Notes: generated from the sequence alone by a model not told the origin. DNA of 64,000 nt from Pegoplata infirma (GCA_963921195.1 OY992540.1:173385896-173449895); one strand, 5' to 3'. Counted from the stretch's first letter, positions 12,301 through 23,430 are shown. Program-made: numbers and translations.

Positions 12301-12830
12301 AGAAATTTTCAAATGTTTTAAGAAACATTTTTATAAAAAAATGCCCAGACTCCGTCCATTTTTTCTATCGAAAATTTTTAAGTTTCTGAGACTTTTTTTC
12401 TATAGAAAAAATTTCAAATACTAAGATATTTTTAGAAGTATTGTCAGATTCTTTGTTATTTGTTCTATAGAAAAATTCAGTAATTCTGAGAAATTTTTTC
12501 TATAGAAAAATTCTCTAATTCTGAGAAATTTTTTCTATAGAAAAAGTCTTGCATTTGAAACAATTTTTCTATAAAAAAATCGTAAATTCTTAAACAATTT
12601 TTCTATAAAAAAAATCTCAGATTCTGACACAATTTTTCTACAGAACAAATTTTAGATTCTGTGACAAAAGTCTCAGGTTCTGATACAATTTTTTTATAAA
12701 AAAAATCTTAGATTCTAAGACAATTTTTCTTTAGAACAATTTTCAGATTCTGAGACAATTTTTCTATAGAAAGTACCATATTGTGAGACTATTTTTCTAA
12801 AGAATTTTTTCTACAGAAACTGTTAATAAT
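9400..12830. repeat. CTATAG minisatellite array with internal inversion
   Basis: Roughly one hundred degenerate units of about 30 bp, each with the palindrome CTATAG inside an A/T frame. The forward tract (9400-11690) reads CTATAGAAAATTTCTGAAAG; after an unrelated T-rich switch point it reads the reverse complement (AGAAATTTTCTATAGAAAAA). Unit spacing varies from about 27 to 33 bases. Confidence 0.9.
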
Positions 12831-13019
12831 TGTGTGGTGGGTGTAGATGCTGAATTACCACTAACCCAACGAATTCTACGATACAGTCTTCAAATTCTAA
12901 ACTACTATTCTAAACTACATTTAAATACTTTTGTTGTTGTTACTTCACCAAATATCAACAAAGAACAGCACCATCACATAGACCACATTACTTCACATTC
13001 TGCCACAAATTGAAAACCT

Positions 13020-13208
13020 AAAAAAAATTAAATGTAATAAAAAAACTATGGCATAATATCAATAAGGTCTCACTCGCATGATGATTATTTCCACCCAAAA
13101 ATGGATCTGAACCATGTGTGGAATCTGCAATCAAAAACCTTAAGTCATTTTCGGGATCTGCTTTGGTGTCCACTTTTGAACCAACACTGCGACCCGGAGA
13201 CCAATTGT
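13020..13208 (-). pseudogene. Exon-like open segment inside the minisatellite element
   Basis: On the minus strand a stretch of about 60 codons is open and has ordinary protein composition, with GSKVDTKADPENDLRFLIAD and DSTHGSDPFLGGNNHHASET, unlike the low-complexity DNA around it. The second copy of the element keeps part of the same reading (29455-29530, containing DTKADPENDLRFLIADS). Differences between them include silent changes in Thr, Pro and Leu codons. There is no start codon; the segment begins after a stop. It may be a captured host exon or a transposase relic. I do not recognise it. Confidence 0.35.
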
Positions 13209-13744
13209 TTTATGTTTTTTATGGCGTTCCTTAAAATTTAAGCGGCCTACATTGGGTGGGGATTCCAAGTAATGTATTTTTACAAGTTCCGATTAAAAGC
13301 GTGGCGGATGCCGCAAATATTCGGATAAACCACCACCGTCTGCAACTGAAAGTTAATATTTGGTTAATATACGTTTATCAAATATATAAACACATTATTT
13401 TTGCTTACCTTTTTAATTAATTAAATAAATTAGTTCCTCATACATATATTTTATAAAAAATTAAAGACAATTTGTTGTCAATGTGTTGTTTACAATGTGG
13501 CATTAATATGTCGACTTTATCGAATTAAATTTATTTATATTTATAAAAAAAACTTAGGTAAAAGATTCAAGTTTGTGTATGTTAAATTTAATATTGTAAA
13601 CAATGCTTTTTTACAAAATAAATGTCATATACAATTTAGTTAAAACTTGAGCAATTTCTTGAACTCAATATAAAAAAAAATTACCTAAGTCACATTAGAC
13701 TGTTTAACACTAGTTATTTTTTTGGGTGTAAGTATTAATATAAC

Positions 13745-13883
13745 CGTCAGGCAGGAATTTTTTGGCCAGTTCAGGGTAGAAAGTTTTTTGATGGAATTGT
13801 TCTACTAAAAACTGATTCCAATAAAACGTGGTGCTACAAAGTACTCTTTTTAGTGTCCTCTATAAGATTCCACTTTTAAATAT
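13745..13883 (+). repeat. Satellite-like 166-bp repeat, partial copy
   Basis: Begins at TTTTTTGGCCAGTTC and is interrupted at 13884 by a TA-flanked element. The satellite resumes at 15115 with CACCAATTGACATTAAGGG, which is the continuation seen in unbroken copies. Confidence 0.8.
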
Positions 13884-15114
13884 TACACTGAGGGAAAAAA
13901 TCGTAGTCAAATCAAAAATTTTCATACTCATTTTTAAAAGCCTAAAACTTTTTAAAAAAATGTTAATTATGAGGTTGAATTTTTTAAAATTTAATATGTT
14001 TCGGTATCAATTTTAAAATTTTCCTTTTTAAAATTAAGTATTAAAGAACTCCTTTTCATTTTATGGTGCCGCCATGTTGAAAATAATCATTTTGATTATA
14101 AACATTTTAAAAATGAGATTTAAACAATTTTAACAATGACGCTTCAAAAAAATGTCAATTATATTAAAAAAGTATCGAGGTTTAACATTAGTGAAAACAA
14201 AACTTTAAAAAAATAAAACAATAAATAAGTAATTGAAATAAAAACACTAACGAAATTTGTGTTAAAAATTAAGTTAAAAACAGTGAAAAGAACAGTTTAA
14301 AAAAGTGAAAAGAAAAGTATTAAAAACAGTGAAAAGAAAAATCAAATTTTTGAAAGTGGAAATTTATATGAATTACCAGAGTCCAGGAGGGGATCAACAA
14401 CTTTAAATGACCTCCAGGAATATGTCCTTTACATTATGTGATTTTTTTTTCTATATACTATATATATATATAGTATATAGTCGCTGCAAATACCTGTGTG
14501 TATTTATTTTTTTTTTTAAAGCCTTAAAGATATGCTAAGTTGTGAACTTTTGGGTGATTTTTATAAGTCATCAATGGAAATAGAACATTGCAATATTATT
14601 AAAAAAAAAAACTTATAATACATATTACTTTAAATCACTGCAAAAGGACAAAATTAAGCAAATTTGTGGGCCATCTTAAATTTTTTTTGAAAATTACATA
14701 AGTGTTTTCTTCAGAGCAGCGACGATATATTATTTATTTAGTACAAATGTGTCATTTTAATTATTCTGTAGTAAAATAAAAAATTATACAAATAAAAAAT
14801 TTTAATTGTTTTATTTCAATAGAAAATTTCAGGACATAAGTATAAAGAAAATTATATAATTATAATGGACAATCTTAAATTGAACAGACTGTCATTTTAA
14901 TTTGATTATGTACGTTGATTTAAAAATAAAACATATTCATATCAAGGTTCTTTCACTTCATTTTTAAAATGTTTTTTGTTACTCAAGTCATATTAAAAGC
15001 GTCCATGAATATTTTCAAATTGAGAAAAAACAAAGTTTGTTGACTTTCGTCACTGTTTTATTTTCAATATGAGATTGTTTTTGCTTGATTTGAGAATTTT
15101 TTTTTCTTAGTGTA
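13884..15114. mobile_element. TA-flanked MITE (CACTGAGGGAAAAAA family), copy 1, 1.2 kb
   Basis: Ends are TACACTGAGGGAAAAAA and TTTTTTCTTAGTGTA. The empty site is visible in neighbouring satellite copies: AGTTACACCGATTG there becomes ATTA[element]TACACCAATTG here, so the target was TA. A 1.2-kb copy in the opposite orientation lies at 48958-50157 and a diverged one at 55854-57065. The inside is A/T-rich, without ORFs. Confidence 0.85.
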
Positions 15115-15529
15115 CACCAATTGACATTAAGGGTCCTCCCACAGCGATTTAAGATATTGGCCAGTTCTGGTCAGACAGTTTTTTGATGTCATTGTTCTAC
15201 CAAAAACTGATTCCAACAAAACGTGGTACTACAAAGTACTCTTTTTAGTGTCCTATATAAGATTCCACTTTCAAAAGTTACACCGATTGACATTAAGGGT
15301 CCACCCACAGCGGTTTAAAAGTTTGTCCAGTTCTGGTCAGACAGTTTTTTGATGGAATTGTTCTACCAAAAACTGATTCCAATAAAACGTGGTACTACAA
15401 AGTACTCCTATAAGTGTCCGGTATAATATTCCATTTTCAAAAGTTACACCGATTGACATTAAGGGTCCACCCACAGCGATTTAGGATTTTGGCCAGTTCG
15501 GGTCAGATAGTTTTTTGATGGAATTGTGC
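15115..15529 (+). repeat. Tandem satellite-like repeat, period about 166 bp
   Basis: About 2.5 copies of a unit with GATTGACATTAAGGGTCC, CAGTTTTTTGATGGAATTG and GTGGTACTACAAAGTACTC. The latter motif starts at 15223 and again at 15389. It is continued at 17386-17800 beyond an inserted element. Confidence 0.9.
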
Positions 15530-15656
15530 TACACTCAGAAAATTATATAAGTTACTACATGTTAGTTATTTGTATATTTTACAGTAGTTAGTTGTTTTCA
15601 ATTACAAAGTCAGTTGTTTTTGTATGAAAAATATCAAACAACTATTTCTGTTAAGC

Positions 15657-15777
15657 TGGATTTTTTTGCTAACGTGTATAAATTATCCCATACAAATTTG
15701 ACGTTTTTTAACTATATACGGCAAATTTATGTCAAATTTGTATTGGATAATTTATACACGTTAGCAAAAAAATCCAC
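15657..15777. repeat. Hairpin MITE-like inverted repeat, 50-bp arms
   Basis: GGATTTTTTTGCTAACGTGT at the left is matched by its reverse complement at the right, with a loop of about 20 bases around ACTATATACGGC. Confidence 0.85.
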
Positions 15778-16362
15778 CTTTATACGGCGTTCACACTTGC
15801 TGTTTTGAAGTGTTTAAGAGTGAGATGTTTAAAACAGTCTTTGTTCTGTGTCCATTACTTTTTTATTCTGCTACTGGTGTTTTATTGAACAACTTGTTTA
15901 ATACTCACGATCATCTAAAAACGGTTTTAAACGACATTTGTTTTAATTAAAAAAAAGTGTTCACACGTAATTTCACTCGTTTTATTTTGGTTTTTATGTT
16001 TTTATTTTGACATTTGCATTATCAGCTGATAAAAATGTACACATTTCAACAACAAACGAAATTAAAATATGAAAATTATATTCATTAATTATACATATAA
16101 CTGTTTATAATGTTCAAGAATTGTTTAAAGATAAAAATAGCACGATTTTTTTTTATATTATTTACATTTTAGTAATAAACAATGTTGCCAATATTAATAA
16201 AATGCTTTAAAAACGCTGAACATTCAAAAATACTCAATTCAACCCCTGGAATTCCGCTTGTTTTACATCGTTTTAATTTTAAAACGAGCTAAAAACATTT
16301 TTATTTTGACATATTACAACAAAAAAATGTATGGTAAAACGAGTCATAAAAATGGTTTTTAA

Positions 16363-16871
16363 CATGGTTGGTTACCGTTACCCTTATTATACCGTTACCG
16401 ATTCAAAACCCTTTCAAATCGAATACCGTTACCGTTACCGATACCGCTAAAAATATTTTTAAAATACCGTTACCCTTACCGTTACCGTTATAATTATTAG
16501 AAGTTACCGGTATTCAAAATTTTACCTGTTTTAAGGGATTTTAACGAACAAAAAAATAAAATCAAATTGCTAACATAATTTTAAATTTATAATTTGCAAA
16601 TTATCATAAAATAAATGACAAAAATAATAATCATATCAAATCTATATTGGTTTTTGGGTCTATAAAATATTTTTAGCTTTCAGTTCTATCTTTTTTCAAA
16701 TTTTTAACTAAATTAATAATACCGGTACGTACCGGTTTGGTTGGTTCGGTACCGGTACATACCGTTACCGAAACGATTTGAAAACACTTACCGTTACCTT
16801 TACCGAAATAAATAAAAATTAGATACCGTTACCGTTACCCTTACCGTTATTCGTTTCGGTAACCAACCTTG
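16363..16871. mobile_element. hAT-like MITE built of GTTACCGTTACC, 509 bp
   Basis: Termini are CATGGTTGGTTACCG and its near-exact reverse complement CGGTAACCAACCTTG. An 8-bp duplication GTTTTTAA flanks it (16355-16362 and 16872-16879), as expected for hAT. The interior repeats GTTACCGTTACC and GGTACCGGTAC many times. Confidence 0.85.
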
Positions 16872-17385
16872 GTTTTTAAGCATAAAACGAAAAATGTTGC
16901 TAAAAATGGTTTTTAGCTGTAAGTGAGAACAGGGTATAAGGTCGCTAGTGTGAACTCCATATTAGTTATTTTAAGTCGTTTTTTTGAACAACTAACAAAA
17001 AAGTACTGTGATGTAGTAAGTAACAGTTATTTAAAGTAGTTAATTTTATTTTTTTATCTCTGAAAAATTTTCAAAGTTTTTTTCCAAAAAAAAAAAAATC
17101 GTTTTTTTTATTTTTCACAACTTTTTTAAAAAAAAAAAAACTTAGAAAAAATTTGGTCTTCAATTTTTTTTTTTTTTGAAAAATGTTTTGGAAAAAAAAA
17201 TATATATTGATTATTTATTTTTACTACATTTTAGTTGTTTTGACTACAAATGTAAGTAGTTTTTACTACATAAGTCAGTTGTTTTTTGTCAGTTAAAAAA
17301 AGTAGTTGACCCCAAAACAACTGACAAAGTAGTTATTTTAACTGACATTTTCAGTTGATTTTACTAACATAATTTTTTGAGTGTA

Positions 17386-17800
17386 CGAAAAACTGATTCC
17401 AATAAAACGTGGTACTACAAAGTACTCTTTTTATTGTCCTCTATAATATTCCTTTTTCAAAAGTTAAACCGAATGACATTAAGTGTCCTCCTACAGCGAT
17501 TAACATTTTGGCCAGTTCTGGCCAGATAGTTTTTTGATGGAATTGTTCTACCAAAAACTGATTCCAATAAAACGTAGTACTACAAAAATTCTCTTTTAAG
17601 TGTCCTCTAAAAGATTCCACTTTCAAAAGTTACACCGATTGACATTAAGGGTCCTCCCACAGCGATTTAAGATTTTGTCCACTTTTGGCCAGTTAGTTTT
17701 TTGATGAAATTGTTCTAAAAAAAACTGACTCTAAAGAAATGTGGTACTACAAAGTACTCGTATTATTGTCCGCTATAATATTATGTTTTAAAAAGCTGCA
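17386..17800 (+). repeat. Tandem satellite-like repeat, continued
   Basis: About 2.4 further units of the 166-bp repeat; the ACGTGGTACTAC landmarks are at 17409, 17574 and 17741, so the period is 165-167. Confidence 0.85.
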
Positions 17801-18087
17801 CCGAATGTCCATATGGCCTAGTAGGAGGAGATTAATGGATAGACCTCGTCCAATTCATTATTTTGTGGGTAAAAATTGCCGATGAAATCAAAAACTTAAA
17901 TATATAAAGACTATGCAAGAGTCAATTATTTTAGACGTTTATAGGTGGTGTTAGTTTTACAAATGGTATCTGGGAAGCTGGACATTTTGTTTACCTTTTA
18001 TTTTTCGTTTAATTTTGCTGGTTGTTTTGATTTAATTATACTCATTTATTTTTTTTATTATGTATTTTTTTATTTTCAAGTGAATAG

Positions 18088-18838
18088 TACACCCAAAAAA
18101 TTTCCCAGTTACTGGCTACTAAGAATTTAACTAAGTCCCAGTTAAAATACACCTAACTGTGCCCCAGTTGTTTTCACTCGGTTGATGGTAACTAATTCTA
18201 TAAACAGTTTTGAATTCAACTGAATTTCCAGTTACTGGCAACAGAATATTAGTTACATTTGTAAAATCGTTGAAAATAGTTGGTAATAACTGGTTAATAA
18301 ATAAAAATTGTTAATGGGAACTGCTAACTTTTTTTTTAATTTGACCATTAAAAAAATACTTTTTATGCTTTAAAATATTATTATTTTATTTAAGATTTTA
18401 TTTAGATGTATTGTATTACATTGCACCAACCATTAAAAAAACAGGGTTTGGATTCATATGTCCCATTTTCAGATCACCAAATTTTACTCCTTAAGTCCTT
18501 CACATGCTGCTTTCATATACATATCTATTTATTCTCCATCTGAAAAAAATATTTCTTATTTGTTTATAAAGAAAAAGGCACAAATTAGAAAATAAAACTT
18601 ACAATTTATAAATAAAAATCCGTTTGGGGTTTTTTCTTTTTTTTATTTTTATAAAAACGATATTGATTTTTAAAATTTGTAAACAAATCAAGAAATATTA
18701 TTAACAGGGTAACTGATAGATACTTAGTTGTAATTAATTTAAAATCCAGTTGTTCGTTACTAACCCAGTTATTTTAAATTTATTTCAAATCAACTAAGAA
18801 TTTTCGTAACTATCTAACTGCGGAATTTTTTCGGTGTA
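18088..18838. mobile_element. TA-flanked MITE (CAGTTACTGG family), 751 bp
   Basis: Ends are TACACCCAAAAAATTTCC and GGAATTTTTTCGGTGTA. The related sequence at 55318-55340 shows the uninserted GAATAGTACTGTCAG (reverse complement), so the target was TA. The interior repeats CCAGTTACTGG and CCCAGTT. Confidence 0.85.
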
Positions 18839-18846
18839 GTGTCAGT

Positions 18847-19316
18847 TAGAGATGGGCGCTGGTCACGTGATTTGCGTGATTCACGTGAATCACGCGTGAA
18901 TCACGCGTGAGTGATTTTCATTTTAATCACGTGATTGTGAGTGAGTGTGAGTTGAAAAAAAATCTGAGTGAGTGATTAGTGAGTGAGTCATTTATTGTTT
19001 GCGTGAGTTTGCGTGATTAGATTTTTTGATTTGCCCAATTTTTTTTTAATTTTTTGTAAAATTTTTTTTTTTGGATTTTTTTTTCTTTTTGGTAAGAAAA
19101 TTTTATTGCGTGAGTAGATTTTGCGTGACTCACGCGTGAGCGTGATTGAATCTGGCGTGAGTCACGCGTGAGCGTGAGTAAGTTTTTTATTACTCACGTG
19201 AATGTGAGTGAGCGTGAGTAAAAAAAAACTGCGTGAGTGATTAGTGAGTGATTCGATTATTTTTTGCGTGAGCGTGAGTGAGTGTGAGTCAAAATCCACT
19301 CACGCGCCCATCTCTA
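18847..19316. mobile_element. hAT-like MITE built of GTGAGTGAGCGTGAG, copy 1, 470 bp
   Basis: TIRs are TAGAGATGGGCGC and GCGCCCATCTCTA, perfectly complementary. The 8-bp duplication GTGTCAGT is at 18839-18846 and 19317-19324. The interior is a dense lattice of TCACGCGTGA palindromes and GTGAGTGAG runs. There is no ORF. Confidence 0.9.
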
Positions 19317-19603
19317 GTGTCAGTAATAACGAAGTCGTTATTAATAGATGGCAATCTTTTTTTGGAAGTATTTGGGAACGATTTGGGAATAACGAAAAAT
19401 AAACATTAAAAAGTTTTAAAATTATGAATGAAAATTATTGTTCTGTCACTTGAAAATAAAAAAAAAAGAAATGAATATAATTAAATCAAAACAACCAGCA
19501 AAATTAAACGAAAAATAAAATGTACACTCAAAAAATTATGTTAGTAAAATCAACTGAAAATGTCAGTTAAAATAACTACTTTGTAAGTTGTTTTGGGGTC
19601 AAC

Positions 19604-21167
19604 CAGACCATTGAAGATTTAATTCCCTAATTCAATTTCTTAAATCTGATTTAAAATAATTGAATTAATTCCCTGTTTCTATAAATCGAAAAGAATTAAT
19701 TCATTATTTAATTCACTTAATTTCATTGCAAAGAATTAATTCTTTGATTTGATTAAATTGAATTAATACATTTTGATTTGAATCAACTGATTCAAATCAC
19801 TTTTATTTGAATCAACTGATTCAAATCACTTTTGATTTAAATCAACTGATTCAAATCACTTTTGGTTTGAATCAACTTGATTTAAACTTTTTTCACTTAA
19901 ATCAAACACTAAAAATGCACATTATAAAAATCTTATCATGTCTGATTGCGTTAAAGTCATTGGAATATCGTCAATTTTAAACACACGCCATCAATAAACA
20001 ACACTCCAAATTGTACAGTTTTATTAAATGTGTACCTTTAGTCTAGAGTTGGGCGCTGGTCACGTGATTTGCTTGATTCACGTGAATCACGCGTGAGTGA
20101 TTTTCATTTCAATCACGTGATTGTGAGTGAGCGTGATTTGAAAAAAAAAACTGAGTGAGCGATTAGTGAGTGAGTCATTTATTTTTTGCGTGAGATTGCG
20201 TGATTAGATTTTTTGATTTGCCCAATTTTTTTTAAATTTTCGTGAAAAATTTTTTTTTTAAATTTTTTTTTTTTTTTGGTAAGAAAATTTTATTGCGTGA
20301 GTGGATTTTGCGTGACTCACGCGTGAGCGTGATTGAATCTGGCGTGAGTCACGCGTGAGTGTGAGTAAGTTTTTTATTACTCACGTGAATAGTGAGTGAG
20401 CGTGAGTAAAAAAATATTGCGTGAGTGATTAGTGAGTGATCCGATTATTTTTGCGTGAGTGAGTGTGAGTCTAAATCCACTCACGCGCCTATCTCTACTT
20501 TAGTCAATAACGAATTTGGCTCTTCAGCATAAAAATAACTTTAAATTTAACACAAAAACAATTAATGATTAACATTTTTATTATACACATACATTTCCAT
20601 TATATCGAAAAGTCGTGCATTATCCCACCCTTAATATATATGTGCAAATTAATAAATGTTATATTAAAGCAATGTCTTGTATTTTTGTGATTCCTATGCA
20701 TGCGGGCATAGGCTAAAAAATGCAGCTTGTGCGCTGCCAATAAAATGTATACTATTTAATTATGTTGCTTTGACTTTTTGCTTGCTACTACCGCACAAGC
20801 ATAAATGTTATAGTATGTGTGTGCGTGTGTAAAGTAAATACTTTGATTTAAGAAAAAAATGTTTAAATCAACTGATTCAAAACATTTTTGAATTGAATCA
20901 ATTGATTTGAATCAAATTGATTTGAATCAATTGATTTGAATCAAATTGATTTGAATCAAGTGAATTAATTCTTGTTTGATTTGAATCAAGTGAATCAATT
21001 CATTATTTAAACAAGGAATTAAACAAAAAATTAGTTAATTCTTTCAACAAATAGTTGAAATTAATTCTTTTGAATCAAATCATCAAGAATTAATTCCTTG
21101 ATTTATTAATATGAATTAATCTTTTTGCGAATCAAATCAAAAAGTGAATTAATTCTTCAAAGGTCTG
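19604..21167. mobile_element. hAT-like element built of GATTTGAATCAA, with a nested MITE
   Basis: Ends are CAGACCATTGAAGATTTAATT and its near reverse complement, AATTCTTCAAAGGTCTG. The 8-bp duplication is GGGTCAAC (19596-19603 and 21168-21175). The related element at 17300-17320 shows the unsplit GGGGTCAACTAC (reverse complement). The interior is mostly GATTTGAATCAA and GAATTAATTC motifs. A second hAT-like MITE lies inside at 20044-20497. Confidence 0.9.
20044..20497. mobile_element. hAT-like MITE built of GTGAGTGAGCGTGAG, copy 2, 454 bp
   Basis: Same family as 18847-19316: ends TAGAGTTGGGCGC and GCGCCTATCTCTA. The 8-bp duplication CTTTAGTC is at 20036-20043 and 20498-20505. Confidence 0.9.
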
Positions 21168-21849
21168 GGGTCAACTACTCTTTCAGTTAAATCAACTAAC
21201 AATGTTAGTTATTTTAACTGACAAAAAACAACTGAATTATGTAGTAAAAACTACTCACATTTGTAGTAAAAAAAAAACTAAAATGTAGTAAAAATAAAAT
21301 AATCAATAAGTAATTTTTTTTTTTGAAAAAATTTTTCAGAAAAAAAATTTGAAGACCAAATTTTTTCAAAGTTTTTTTTTTTTTTTTTTTTTTTTAAATA
21401 AGTTGTGAAAAATAAATAAAAAGGAAAATTTATTTTTATTTTTTGGAAAAAAACTGAAAATTTTTCAGAGATAAAAAAATAAAATTAACTACTTTAAATA
21501 ACTGTTACTACATCACAGTACTTTTTTGTTAGTTATTCAAAAAAACTACTTAAAATAACTAACAGAAATAGTTGTTTGATATTTTTCATATAAAAACAAC
21601 TGACTTTGTAGTTGAAAACAACTAACTACTGTAAAATATACAAACAACTTACATGTAGTAACTTACATAATTTTCTGAGTGTAAACAAAATTTCCAGCTT
21701 TCCCAGATACCATTTGTAAAACTAACACCACCTTTAAACGTCAAAAATAATTGACTCTTGCATAGTCTTTATATATTTAAGTTTTTGCCCTGTCATGCAT
21801 AGAAAAAAAAAATTTACCGATATCGGTAACTGCACGAAGGTGTTGTAGG

Positions 21850-22320
21850 TCAAGTTTTAAGCCGCCCAGAGACACAATACATGTTGGATGACTTGTTAGT
21901 TGACGAAAAAATATTTTCAAAATACACTTATCCGACAAATTTATACACATGTTGGATGACCGCTCATTTTTTTAGAATTCTTGAAGGAGTAACATGAAAA
22001 TTTTTTTTATTTTTCAACTCTTTTTTTATGTTTTTTTAATATATTTAGGTTAAAATTTACTTTTTAACATCATTGCTTTATACAAAAACATCACTTTGTG
22101 AAAAACAATAACAAATAATGAATTAAAACGTCTCTGTTCGTACAACGGTCGGATGACAAGTCAATACACCATCCGACATGTCATCCAACTTTTCATCCGG
22201 CCATCGAAAAATCAAAACTTTTTGATTTTTCATCCGACCAGCCATCCGACCATCCGACAGCCCCATACACGAGAAAAATTACATTGGTCATCCAACAAGT
22301 CATCCAATTTGTTTGAAATG
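21850..22320. repeat. Motif-built repeat with CATCCGAC / GTCGGATG clusters
   Basis: At least twelve copies of CATCCGAC-like motifs or their reverse complements in 21880-22320 (for example TTGGATGACTTG, CATCCGACCATCCGACAG). The layout matches the other self-similar MITEs here. Ends and target duplications were not found. Confidence 0.6.
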
Positions 22321-22396
22321 TATGGGAGCCTTTACAGAATTTACCAAAAATCAATGTTGATATTACAAAATTCAATAGTTGGAAAAATTTGCGGCA

Positions 22397-23098
22397 AAAG
22401 TGCACATTACGGGGCACAAATATTTTAGGGGGGAAAAAATTGGACCCCCTCTGGAATTAAAAAAGAAAAAAACCGAAATTAAAATTTAAGGGGGCTGGGC
22501 CCCGGGGTCCCCCCTGTCGTCAAAAAACCGCCCCTCCCACCTACAGAATTGTGTGGGTACTTAAATTAAAGGTAATTAAAAAAGAAAAACAAAATAAAAG
22601 GGAGCTAGGTCCCTGGGCCCCTTTAGGTCCAAAAAACCGCCGTGATGCGTTTTTTTTTTAAAAGTCCACCAAAAATAAAAATTTTTTTTTCTTAAATTTT
22701 TTTTTCTGCGTAGCCGGCTTTCGGCCGGGCTTAGGGATTACAAACTCCATAAATTAGTTTAGCGGCTTCGCTAAATAAAGTTTTTTTGTGTATCAAGCCT
22801 TTTACGTTGTTATTTACTGAATGGCTTAATTATTGAACTGAAAGTTGCTTAAAAGGATTTAGGGGTTACAATATTGTTAAAATACATACAAAAAATACAT
22901 ATTTGCAATCGTGAGCAAATTACCTTACATTTGAGTACCCATACGCACATGTTTGTGGGTGGTGCGGTTTTTTGGCTCCAGTGGGTCCACCGGGGCCCAG
23001 CCCCCTTAAATTTTAATTTCGGTTTTTGTATTTTTTAATATTAAAGGGGTGACATATTTTTTTTGCCAAAATATTTGTGCCCCGTAAAGTGCACTTTA
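22397..23098. repeat. Inverted-repeat element ending in AAGTGCACWTTACGGGGCAC
   Basis: The left arm with ACGGGGCACAAATATTTT, GGGGGCTGGGCCCCGG and AAAACCGC matches the right arm in reverse complement. Arms are about 160 bp, with a spacer of about 380 bp that includes GCCGGCTTTCGGCCGGGC. No ORF is credible. Confidence 0.8.
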
Positions 23099-23318
23099 GC
23101 CAAAATGGCATATAATATAAGTACATGAAATGTGGAAAGCTGTTTTTGCTGAGCGCCATTTGTAAATTTTTGTTGTCTTGTACAGAAGGGATGTTTCTTC
23201 AAAAAAATCTTTTTTATTACAAAATTAAAAGAAAATATTTGGTGAGTAATTAAATATATTTGTTATTTAATGCATTAATAAAGCAATTTTTAATTTTTTT
23301 ATCAATTTGGAATCTTTC

Positions 23319-23430
23319 TACACTCATAGAAATATCTTAGTAGCAAAATTAGTAAACATATTGTAAATCAAGTTTTACAGAATTTAACAAAAATCAATGT
23401 TGATATTACAAAATTCAATAGTTAAAAAAC
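23319..23430. mobile_element. Truncated copy of the TACACTCATAGAAATATC element
   Basis: Matches the left end of the complete element at 33265-34079 for about 110 bases, then diverges. A further fragment of this family (TTACAGAATTTACC) is at 22333-22380. Confidence 0.65.

Larger units (their letters stand above)
9013..13730. mobile_element. 4.7-kb TA-flanked element carrying a giant CTATAG minisatellite, copy 1
   Basis: The termini are TACACCCAAAAAAAA and TTTTTTTGGGTGTA. Non-repetitive left (9013-9400) and right (12830-13730) parts closely match a second copy at 25904-30008. The centre is a tandem array of roughly 30-bp units with core TTTTTCTATAGAAAATTTCT followed by AAAGACAA. The units run in one orientation to about 11690 and in the opposite orientation to about 12330. 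A related GATTCTGAGACA subtype fills the rest to 12830. No transposase ORF exists. TA target duplication and CAC ends suggest a Tc1/mariner-type relative. The internal inverted tandem arrays resemble the architecture of Drosophila Foldback elements. It also includes an exon-like segment at 13020-13208. Confidence 0.75.
15530..17385. mobile_element. TA-flanked element (AGTTGTTTT family), copy 2, with nested insertions
   Basis: Begins TACACTCAGAAAATTAT and ends AATTTTTTGAGTGTA. It splits a satellite unit: TTCTACCAAAAACTG in intact units becomes TGCTA[element]TACGAAAAACTG. The outer parts repeat AGTTGTTTTxAACT motifs. Compared with the copy at 19523-21683, foreign DNA is inserted between CTGTTA and TTAGTTATTTT (about 15652-16967). 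That insert contains a hairpin (15657-15777), a pair of GTTCACACT-ended termini and a hAT-like MITE (16363-16871). Confidence 0.8.
19523..21683. mobile_element. TA-flanked element (AGTTGTTTT family), copy 3, reversed
   Basis: Ends are TACACTCAAAAAATTATG and ATAATTTTCTGAGTGTA. The uninserted target is seen at 55108-55130, where TTTGTTTACC is continuous. It is split by a hAT-like element at 19604-21167. Confidence 0.85.
17886..21790. mobile_element. Large inverted-repeat element broken by nested insertions
   Basis: The left arm (17886-18087) and right arm (19325-19522 plus 21684-21790) are reverse complements, both carrying AAACTTAAATATATAAAGAC and TTTTGCTGGTTGTTTTGATT. A related, uninterrupted stretch lies at 55011-55345. 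It serves as the empty site for two of the insertions here: 18088-18838 at a TA, and 18847-19316 with an 8-bp duplication. Net of insertions the element is roughly 500-600 bp. Confidence 0.75.

Noticed and set aside
9400..12830. CRISPR-like array of regular repeats
   Set aside because: Units are contiguous and degenerate with no unique spacers. It is a eukaryotic minisatellite inside a transposon.
22153..22428. Open frames of 74-91 codons on both strands
   Set aside because: They are by-products of the CATCCGAC repeat; composition is repetitive and both strands are open at once.
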